DNA of 64,000 bases from JAKEFM01 sp035695825 (GTDB lineage: Bacteria; Planctomycetota; UBA1135; JAKEFM01), in contig DASRRH010000026.1 in assembly GCA_035695825.1 (NCBI GenBank), positions 1-64,000 on the forward strand, given 5' to 3'. Positions 36,286-42,808 of this stretch are shown here, piece by piece. The notes under the pieces were generated by a model. The model had not been told where the DNA came from and did no database searches. It saw nothing but the letters and a program-made list of their open reading frames with translations. The translations under genes were made by a program, and so were the position numbers. The first letter of the stretch is position 1. Each line of letters opens with the position of its first letter.

Positions 36286-37221
36286 CTACCTCTTCCCCTC
36301 GTAGAGGTGCTGCGTCGCGTCCCGGACGATCCCCCCTTCGAGCCGGAGCTCCCAGGGGGTCTGGATCACGTAGCGGGTCACGGCGGGGAGGGTCGCCTGG
36401 AACGGGGTCTCCGGGAGCATGTCGACGACCTTCTCCTTCTCGTCCCCGTCCTCCGGGAGCCGGACGAGGACGACCATCGTCCCGAAGTCTTGCGTCCGGT
36501 CCTGCTCCATCTTGATCCGCCGCAGGTGCTCGGCGCAGTGGGGGCAGTTGATCCGGTAGAGGATCCAGACGGCGTCGCCGGGATAGTCGTCGGTCCTCAT
36601 CCAGTCGGCGAGGGCCGTCTCGCGGATCGGCTTCCCGATCCACTGCTTCGGCTCGAAGGTGACCCAGCGGGGCGCGGGGCGCGAGGCCGCTCCGGGGTCG
36701 GCGAGGGCGGCGATCCTCCCGGGCCGTGCGAGGGGAGGGGGACCGATCACGATCCAGGGGGCGGCGAGGCCGATCGCGAGCGAGGCGAGCGCGGCCGCCG
36801 CGCCCCCTCCGCGCCGCGGGATCGAGGACCAGGGGCGGGCCCAGAGGATCTCGGCGAGGCAGACCCCGTCGATCGCGAGCATGAGCTCCGGCGGGAACTT
36901 GATCGTGGGGCCGAAGCACCCGCAGGACGCGGCGCCCGCCGCGATCAGCTTGCCGAGGATTCCGATGAAGAGGAGGAGGACGAGCGAGAGGAGGGGCCAG
37001 GCCGCCCGGGGATGGAGGAGCGCGAGTACGCCGGCGAACGTCTCCGCCGCGATCGCTCCCCAGAACGTGAGGTCCATGTTCGGGAGGAAGTCGCGGACCG
37101 GCGCCGGAAGATCGGCGGGGGTCCCCTTGAAGAGCTTGAGGAGGGCGCCGGCTAGGATCCACGCGCCGCCGACGCGGATCGAGATCGGCGCGAGGCGTCT
37201 TCGAATCGGGAAGTCGGCCAT
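36286..37221 (-). CDS. MauE-like membrane protein with CPHC domain
   Basis: ATG 37221 is chosen because the homologous part begins there. Four hydrophobic helices (about 15-140) include GKLIAAGAASCGCFGP, the cysteine pair typical of MauE/DoxX-like redox membrane proteins. After another hydrophobic segment a soluble part follows with INCPHCAEHLRRI, a thioredoxin-like CxxC. This layout suggests a protein that moves reducing equivalents across the membrane for disulfide chemistry. Role inferred. It converges on the sugar permease with an 11-base gap. Confidence 0.72.
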   Translation of the reverse strand: MADFPIRRRLAPISIRVGGAWILAGALLKLFKGTPADLPAPVRDFLPNMDLTFWGAIAAETFAGVLALLHPRAAWPLLSLVLLLFIGILGKLIAAGAASCGCFGPTIKFPPELMLAIDGVCLAEILWARPWSSIPRRGGGAAAALASLAIGLAAPWIVIGPPPLARPGRIAALADPGAASRPAPRWVTFEPKQWIGKPIRETALADWMRTDDYPGDAVWILYRINCPHCAEHLRRIKMEQDRTQDFGTMVVLVRLPEDGDEKEKVVDMLPETPFQATLPAVTRYVIQTPWELRLEGGIVRDATQHLYEGKR

Positions 37222-37395
37222 CCGGTGGGGGGCGGGTCCGCCGGAGGGTGTGTCCCGGACCGGCGCCCTTTCGGAAGGAGACCGAAGAGACGGGGGGGAA
37301 GAATACTCCGCCGCCAACTCCGCCTTCGAGTCGGACCTCCTCCTCTCGCGGGGCGCGCCTCGCGGCGCGCCGCCCGGAGGTCCCCCCGCGGGGCG

Positions 37396-38544
37396 CTACA
37401 GCCCGAGCCAGCGCGCGATCAGAAGCTCCTGGATCTCGCTCGTGCCGGAGGAGATCGTCGCCGGGACGGCGCAGGCGAGCTGGCGGGCGGCGTCCGCTTC
37501 CGCGAAGACGCCGGAGGCCCCGAGGATCTGGACGGCGTCGAGGCTCGATTTCACCCAAGCCTCGCTCACCCAGAGCTTCGCCATCGCGGACTCGACCGTG
37601 GCGTGCCCCCCGAGGGAGAGCGCCTCGGCGGCGCGGTAGAGGAGGAGGCGGCCCGTCTCGAGCCGGAGCTTCATCCGGACGATCCGCCGCGAGACGGACT
37701 GGAACCTCCCGATCGGCTCGCCGAACTGGCGGCGGCCCCGCGCGTGGGCGACCGTGGACTCGAGCAGCCGCTCGATCGCCCCGAGGGCGGGCGCGTAGAG
37801 GAGAGTCCGCTCCCACTCGATCGCGGTCTGGAAGATCGCCCGTCCCGCTCCGGCCTCGCCGATCCGGTTCCCCCCCTGGACGAAGCAACGCTCGAACCGG
37901 ATCTTCGACCAGGGAGCGGTCCGGAGCCCGCTCTTGCCCGGCAGGGGCTCGAGGTGGAGGCCGGGCGTGCCGCGCTCGACGACGAAGAGGGAGATCTCCG
38001 ATGGCTTCCCCTCGGTCTCGGCGGTGACCCCGTAGACGAGGAGGAGGTCGGCGATCGGGGCGTTCGTCGCGTAGACCTTCGTGCCGTTCAACTCGTAGCC
38101 GTCCCCCTTGCGGAGCGCCCGCGTCCGCATCGCGAAGAGGTCGGAGCCCGCCTCGGGCTCGGTCGCCGCGCTCGCCGCGATCCGCGTCCCGTCGAGGAGG
38201 GCGGGGAGCCAGCGGTGCTGCTGGTCGGGGAGTCCCGCCTTCCAGATCGGGACCACCCCGGCCGCGAAATGGGTGGCGAGGGCGAAGCAGAGGCCCGGGT
38301 CGGGGCAGCCGGCGCCGAGGGCCTCCCAGGCGAGGGCGGTCGTGACGAGGTCGCGTCCCCCTCCGCCGAGCGCCTCCGGGAGGGGAAGGCCGAGGAGCCC
38401 CTGGCGGCCGACCGCGGTCCAGGCCTCGCGCGGGAAGCACCCCTCCGCCTCGCTCCGCGCGAGGTCGTAGCGCAGTCGCGCGCGCGCGAACTCCGCGGTC
38501 TTGCGGCGGAGGTCTTCCTGCTCCGTCGTGAGGCGGAAGTCCAT
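37396..38544 (-). CDS. Acyl-CoA dehydrogenase
   Basis: A 382-residue flavoenzyme. ATG 38544 has a near-perfect GAGGGAGGA upstream. Three-domain family layout: LPEALGGGGRDLVTTALAWEALGAG, then the FAD/substrate motifs ASAATEPEAGSDLFAMRT and ELNGTKVYATNAPIADLLLVYG, then the helical domain with RRQFGEPIGRFQSVSRRI and GTSEIQELLIARWL. The Glu usually found just before GTSE (YEGT) is Ser here (SSGT), so the catalytic base lies elsewhere or the enzyme acts on another acyl-CoA. It could feed from aromatic or fatty acyl-CoA breakdown. Substrate unknown. Confidence 0.88.
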   Translation of the reverse strand: MDFRLTTEQEDLRRKTAEFARARLRYDLARSEAEGCFPREAWTAVGRQGLLGLPLPEALGGGGRDLVTTALAWEALGAGCPDPGLCFALATHFAAGVVPIWKAGLPDQQHRWLPALLDGTRIAASAATEPEAGSDLFAMRTRALRKGDGYELNGTKVYATNAPIADLLLVYGVTAETEGKPSEISLFVVERGTPGLHLEPLPGKSGLRTAPWSKIRFERCFVQGGNRIGEAGAGRAIFQTAIEWERTLLYAPALGAIERLLESTVAHARGRRQFGEPIGRFQSVSRRIVRMKLRLETGRLLLYRAAEALSLGGHATVESAMAKLWVSEAWVKSSLDAVQILGASGVFAEADAARQLACAVPATISSGTSEIQELLIARWLGL

Positions 38545-38588
38545 CGTCCTCCCTCGGGCCCGCTGCGGCGCGGCGGCCGCGCCGCCGC

Positions 38589-39719
38589 TCACCCCACCCG
38601 GTCCCAGTACTCGAGCGGCATCTCGGCGGCGAGGCGCAGCGCCCCGTCCGCTCCCGCGAAGAGGGGGTCCCGCACGCAGCTCACGTGGCCGCCCCCGAAG
38701 CCGGCGAGCTTCTGCTCGACCCGGGAGGCGAGGCCCGGCAGGAGGCTCCCCCCGCCCGAGAGGACGACGTTTCCTCGCAGGCGGTCCTGGAACTCGGGGT
38801 GGTAGGTCGCGATGAGCGTGCGGATCGACTCGACGATCGGATCGACCAGGATCCCGCAGGCGGCGTGGATCTCCTCGGTCACGTCGAGGTCCGTCGGCAC
38901 CCCCTCGACCGGGAAGCGAGCGGTGATCCGGTCCTTCCCGTCGACGAGGCTGCTCGAGCGCTCCTTCAGGTCCTTCGCCATCGTGATCGTGACCTGCGCC
39001 CGCGGGTGGCGCGCCCGGATCCTCGTCAGCAGCAGCTCGTCGACCGCGTCGCCGGCGGCCGGGATCGTCAGCTGGTCGTCGGGGGCGGGGAGGCTCCCGT
39101 GCATCCGGCAGAGGTCGGTCGTTCCGGCGCCGATGTCGACGATGAGGGCCCCGTCGAGCGCGCCGATTCCGTACGCGACGGCGAAGGGCTGGGACACGAC
39201 GAGCACGCGGTCGAGGCACTCGGCCGCGACCTCGAGGAGCGCCTTCTTGCTCTCGACGCTCGCCTGGGCGGGGACCGCGAGGACTCCGTAGAGTCGCTCG
39301 TCCCGCTTCGGCTGCCCGAGGGAGACGAGGTGCCGCAGCAGCTCCCGCGCGGCCCGGAAGTTCCCCTCCGGGTCGGAGAGGAACTCCTCGGCGAGCGTGC
39401 CGCTCGCGGCGCCGTCCGTCGTCTTCAGCACCCCCTTCTCGAGGGGGCGGTAGAGGCGCAGCGAGAGACGGTTCTCGAGCGCCTCGCGGCCGAACAGGAC
39501 GGGGGCCTCGTGCATGCGCGCCGCGAGGGGATCCCTCGGCCAGCCGACGATGCTCTCGACGAACCGTCGCTCGCCGTTGCCCGCGCTGATCGCGGCGCGG
39601 GAGGTGCCGAGGTCGATTCCGATCGCGAGCGTCGCGCGCGCGGACGCTTCGTCCCCCGCCCCCCCGTCCATGCGGGGGCGGGTCTCCAAGGTCGTCTTTC
39701 GGCCCGTTCCTTTTTCCAT
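38589..39719 (-). CDS. MamK-like actin-family ATPase
   Basis: A 376-residue actin/Hsp70-fold protein. Phosphate-1 loop IGIDLGTS (about 33-40), phosphate-2 loop IVDIGAGTTDLCRMHGSLPAPDDQLT, adenosine motif VVLSGGGSLLPGL and a C-terminal DGALRLAAEMPLEYW. Segment by segment these recall MamK of magnetotactic bacteria (for example GALRLAEELPPQYW and VDIGAGTTDICALKG) more than MreB. It would polymerise into cytoplasmic filaments. ATG 39719 lies 7 bases after the stop of the coiled-coil gene upstream, so the two form an operon. No other magnetosome gene is present, so a different cargo or cell-structure role is inferred. Confidence 0.8.
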   Translation of the reverse strand: MEKGTGRKTTLETRPRMDGGAGDEASARATLAIGIDLGTSRAAISAGNGERRFVESIVGWPRDPLAARMHEAPVLFGREALENRLSLRLYRPLEKGVLKTTDGAASGTLAEEFLSDPEGNFRAARELLRHLVSLGQPKRDERLYGVLAVPAQASVESKKALLEVAAECLDRVLVVSQPFAVAYGIGALDGALIVDIGAGTTDLCRMHGSLPAPDDQLTIPAAGDAVDELLLTRIRARHPRAQVTITMAKDLKERSSSLVDGKDRITARFPVEGVPTDLDVTEEIHAACGILVDPIVESIRTLIATYHPEFQDRLRGNVVLSGGGSLLPGLASRVEQKLAGFGGGHVSCVRDPLFAGADGALRLAAEMPLEYWDRVG

Positions 39720-39726
39720 GGCTAGG

Positions 39727-40419
39727 TCACGTCCCTTCCGCGGCGTCGCCGCGGGTGAGCTTCAGGTTCTCCTCGAGAATCGCGCGGAAGAGCTCCAGGG
39801 GAGGGGAGGCGGCCTCCGCGTTCGGCCCCGGCTCGACCGACGCCGCCGGCGCGAGCCCCCGCATCCTCCGCTCCGTCCCCTCGACCGCCGCGGCGAGCCG
39901 CTCGAGCTGGAGCAGGATCCGGTCGAGGCGATCGTCTCCCGCGGAGCCGGCTCCGAGACCCGCGAGGAGGGCGCGGATCGGCTCCCCCGCCGCCGTCGCG
40001 GCCGGGGTCTCGCCGCGGAGGAGCGCGGCCATCGCGGCGACCTGCCGGGCGAGCGCCGCCAGGTCCGGAATCGGAGCCCCGGGCCCGGTTGCCTCCATCC
40101 GGCGCGCGAGATCGAGGAGCGCCTCCTCGGCCTGCGCCTTGAGCCGCAGGACCTCCCGCTGGCGCACGAGGAGATCCTCGAGCCGGCGCTTCGCGTCCGC
40201 CTCGATCCGCTCGGCCTCCCCCGGAGTGGATTCGACCTTGCGCGCGGCGAGCGCCCGATCGACCGCCTCCCGGACGAGGGCCTCGATGCGGCCGACGGGA
40301 AGGACGAAGGCGCTCTTTCCCCCCGCCTTCATGATCGCTTCGAGGTCGACCCGGCGCGAGGCGCTCGCGATGCGAGCCCGGAGATCGACGGCGGCCGGGT
40401 TGGCCTCGGCGTTGGGCAT
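39727..40419 (-). CDS. Coiled-coil protein upstream of the MamK-like actin
   Basis: A 230-residue protein with no signal or membrane helix. An N-terminal segment (LRARIASASRRVDLEAIMKAGGKSAFVLP) is followed by long amphipathic helices (AERIEADAKRRLEDLLVRQREVLRLKAQAEEALLDL) and a second helical block (LDRILLQLERLAAAVEGTERRMRGL). Its 3' end is 7 bases from the actin start, so it is probably a filament adaptor or regulator. No family is recognised. The Ala/Leu/Arg composition is normal for this genome. Confidence 0.72.
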   Translation of the reverse strand: MPNAEANPAAVDLRARIASASRRVDLEAIMKAGGKSAFVLPVGRIEALVREAVDRALAARKVESTPGEAERIEADAKRRLEDLLVRQREVLRLKAQAEEALLDLARRMEATGPGAPIPDLAALARQVAAMAALLRGETPAATAAGEPIRALLAGLGAGSAGDDRLDRILLQLERLAAAVEGTERRMRGLAPAASVEPGPNAEAASPPLELFRAILEENLKLTRGDAAEGT

Positions 40420-40539
40420 AGGATCGAATCCGGGGCTCGCGGCGCGGGCGCCGCGGTCCGTCGTGGAAGTCTACCCCGCGTTGCGCGAGGCGGAGGGCCT
40501 CCGGATCCCCGGGGCCGCAAGAGCCTGCCCCCTCTCCCT

Positions 40540-41097
40540 CTAGCACGGTCGCGGTCCGGCGGCGGCGCCCCCGAGCGGGACGACCCGCACGATCCGGAAG
40601 GGCCCCTCGTCCTCGCACGCGATCAGGGCGACCTCGACGACCTCGAAAGAGATCGGCTCCCAGGTCGCCTGGAATCCGCGCGCGAGGCGCTCGGCCTCGG
40701 CTTCCTCCCGCGCCTGACCAACGCTGAGGTGGGGGGTGAACCCGTCCGGATGGCGGCGGACTTCGTCGCAGTCGGGGAAGCGAGCTTCGAGGGCCCTCTC
40801 GAGCGCGACGAGGGATCCCGTAGGTTCCGGCCCGAGCCAGACCGTCGCGCTCGAGGGCCCATGAAGGAACCAGCGGAAGCGCGTCAGCCGTACCGCGAAG
40901 GGGAGGATGCCGGCGCAAACTTCCCCGACGAGCCTCGCCGCGTCGTCGAATTCGTCCTCCGGACGGAAGGGATAGAGGAGCGTGACGTGGGGCATCCATC
41001 GGTCGAGATGCCGGTCGTGGATCCGGCGGATCGCCTGGATCGGACCCCAGAGATCCTCCGGCGGCACGACGACGAGCGCGCTGCGATGGGTCTTCAT
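40540..41097 (-). CDS. 2H-family phosphoesterase / 2'-5' RNA ligase-like
   Basis: A 185-residue protein with the two HxT/S motifs of the fold: PHVTL (His37, Thr39) and PHLSV (His123, Ser125), with LLYPF and LTRFRWFLHG between them. Enzymes of this fold open cyclic phosphates or ligate RNA ends. ATG 41097. It stands alone between the coiled-coil gene and the DUF pair. Activity is plausible because all four residues are kept. Physiological role unknown. Confidence 0.85.
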   Translation of the reverse strand: MKTHRSALVVVPPEDLWGPIQAIRRIHDRHLDRWMPHVTLLYPFRPEDEFDDAARLVGEVCAGILPFAVRLTRFRWFLHGPSSATVWLGPEPTGSLVALERALEARFPDCDEVRRHPDGFTPHLSVGQAREEAEAERLARGFQATWEPISFEVVEVALIACEDEGPFRIVRVVPLGGAAAGPRPC

Positions 41098-41174
41098 CGC
41101 CGTCCCGTGGGTCCTTCTCTCGCTTCGGACCCGACCATAGAAGCCCGTGAGGGGGAGCGAACCGTCGGCACCGC

Positions 41175-41513
41175 TCAGTCGCGCCCGCTATTCCGGTAGG
41201 AGGTTCGCGCAGGAGTTCGGCGCCGTGCTCCCGAAGGGGTGGCGTGGGCCCGGTGCCGCCGACGCCTCGTGCGGGCCGGCGGAGGACCTCCCCAGATGAG
41301 CACGTCCGGGCAGAGGTCGGCTCCGTTCGGCCAGACGACCGTCCCGCCCTCGACCCGGACATCCGCGAAGCGGTCGGGGTTGCGGCGGAGGGGGCCGAAT
41401 ACCGGACCGACCATGAGGGGACGGATGGCGCGAACGATCACGGTCCCGTCGGTCAGGGTCAGGCGGAGCCGGTAGCCCGGGAGGGGCGTCGCTTCCCGGA
41501 TGCGCTTCATCAT
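41175..41513 (-). CDS. DUF2442-like protein of a DUF4160 pair
   Basis: The ATG at 41513 overlaps the stop of the DUF4160 gene. The first 75 residues fit the family: YRLRLTLTDGTVIVRAIRPLMVGPVFGPLRRNPDRFADVRVEGG and TVVWPNGADLCPDVL. Family members normally end there. This one continues for about 35 residues of Arg/Pro-rich sequence (RTRRRRHRAHA), which looks like read-through after a frameshift. Together with its neighbour it resembles toxin-antitoxin-like modules common on mobile DNA. Function is not established. Confidence 0.72.
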   Translation of the reverse strand: MMKRIREATPLPGYRLRLTLTDGTVIVRAIRPLMVGPVFGPLRRNPDRFADVRVEGGTVVWPNGADLCPDVLIWGGPPPARTRRRRHRAHATPSGARRRTPARTSYRNSGRD

Positions 41514-41770
41514 TCGAGGGGCTCGATCGCCCGGACGGGGCGCCCTTCTCGGGCGAGCTTCCAGTCGGAGTTTAATTCTTCCCGGTGGAGGGCTCCCCAC
41601 TCAAGGACCAGGGCGAGCGCCCGTCGGGGGAGATGCCCCCCGAACAGCTCGAAGGTGTCGATGCGGACGAGCGCTTCGTGGTCCCCGTAAACGGCGGGAA
41701 AGTGGGGCGGCCGGTGATCCATGTAGTACATCCGGATCACGATGCCGAAGAACCGGCTGATCTCGGGCAC
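41510..41770 (-). CDS. DUF4160-domain protein
   Basis: An 86-residue protein that fits the family closely: PEISRFFGIVIRMYYMDH, RPPHFPAVYGDHEALVRIDTFE, GHLPRRALALVLEW and HREELNSDW. GTG 41770 starts it, and the stop overlaps the next gene (ATGA), so the two are translated together. DUF4160 and DUF2442 genes are frequent neighbours and are suspected toxin-antitoxin pairs, but which is toxic is unknown. Confidence 0.85.
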   Translation of the reverse strand: MPEISRFFGIVIRMYYMDHRPPHFPAVYGDHEALVRIDTFELFGGHLPRRALALVLEWGALHREELNSDWKLAREGRPVRAIEPLE

Positions 41771-41815
41771 CGGTGTCCTTGGCCGGGAGGCCCGGCCCTG
41801 GGATCTCTTCCCGAG

Positions 41816-42808
41816 TCATCCGCCCCCCTCCTCGCGGAGGGACCGCAGCGCGTCCCGCACGAAGACCCGGGTCATCCTCTTGCGCCAGGCGTACTCGAAG
41901 TCGGTGTTGTCGAGGGGACGGGCGACGCCGTAGGCGCGTTCGGCGGCGGCCGCGATCGCCTCGTCGGTCAGGCGCTCGCCCACGAGGACCTTCTCGGCCT
42001 CCGAGGCCCGGACCGGGCTCGAGGCGACGGCGCCGAGGAAGATCCGCGCCTCGCGGACGACCTCCCCCTCGAGCCGGAGCGCGGTCGCGACCCCGAGGAC
42101 CGGGAAGTCGAACGCCTCGCGGCGCCGGAGCTTCGAGTAGGTCGCGCGGACGCCTCCCGCGGGGGGGAGAAGGAGGTCGGTCAAGAGCTCGTCGGGCTCC
42201 TTCCGGAGGTAGCGGATCCCGTCCTCCTCGAAGAGCGCGTCGATCGGGATCTCGCGCTCGCCGCGCGGGCTCGCGAACCGGACGCGCGCGCCGAGCGCGC
42301 AGAGGACCGGGGCCGTGTCGCTGCTCTGGACGGCGAGGCAGCGGTCGGAGCCGGGCGCGACCCAGCAGGTCTCCCCGTCGCACTTCATGCAGAAGTGGAT
42401 CGCCCTCCGCCACTCGTAGCTCTGGTCGTAGTAGTTGCAGCGCGTGTCGAGGAGGACGTTGCCGCCGATCGTCCCCATGTTCCGGAGGATCGGCGTCGAG
42501 ATCGAATGGATCGCGCTCCAGAGCGCGGGCCGGTCGCGCCGGATCGCGCGCTCGCGCTCGAGGGAAGAGAGGGTCATCCCCGGGCCGATGCGCAGGCCTC
42601 CCTCGGGGGTTTTGCGGACGCCGCGGAGCTCGCGCAGGCGCCGGAGCGCGACCAGGGTCTTCGGCGTCTGGTGGCGGCGCTTCATGTTGGGATAGAGGTC
42701 GGTGCCGCCGGCGACGAAGGAGGCCCGCGGGCCCTCCGCGGCGATCATGCGCAGCGCCTCGGCCGTCGAGCGCGGCGCGAGGTACCGGAAGGGGGGGAGC
42801 CGCATCAT
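41816..42808 (-). CDS. hcrB: 4-hydroxybenzoyl-CoA reductase-type FAD / [4Fe-4S] subunit
   Basis: A 330-residue subunit of a xanthine-oxidase-family enzyme. FAD motifs: FVAGGTDLYPNM (about 31-42) and MGTIGGNV. The insert that carries an extra [4Fe-4S] cluster in 4-hydroxybenzoyl-CoA reductase is present. Its cysteines at 124, 140, 148 and 157 have spacings of 16, 8 and 9, as I recall for the characterised enzyme's ligands (122, 138, 146, 155). The segment around them (RCNYYDQSYEWRRA, MKCDGETCWV) is also as in that enzyme. It passes electrons from ferredoxin to the molybdenum centre. ATG 42808 overlaps the molybdopterin-subunit stop. Last gene of the operon. Confidence 0.82.
   Translation of the reverse strand: MMRLPPFRYLAPRSTAEALRMIAAEGPRASFVAGGTDLYPNMKRRHQTPKTLVALRRLRELRGVRKTPEGGLRIGPGMTLSSLERERAIRRDRPALWSAIHSISTPILRNMGTIGGNVLLDTRCNYYDQSYEWRRAIHFCMKCDGETCWVAPGSDRCLAVQSSDTAPVLCALGARVRFASPRGEREIPIDALFEEDGIRYLRKEPDELLTDLLLPPAGGVRATYSKLRRREAFDFPVLGVATALRLEGEVVREARIFLGAVASSPVRASEAEKVLVGERLTDEAIAAAAERAYGVARPLDNTDFEYAWRKRMTRVFVRDALRSLREEGGG

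Noticed and set aside
34328..38440. A minus-strand open frame of about 1370 codons across the second sugar transporter
   Set aside because: It is antisense to the binding protein and permease, which have clear family motifs and overlapping starts; composition is that of a shadow frame.
38589..40419. A magnetosome island
   Set aside because: Only a MamK-like gene is present; no MamA, MamB, MamM, MamE or MamP-like gene was seen in the window.
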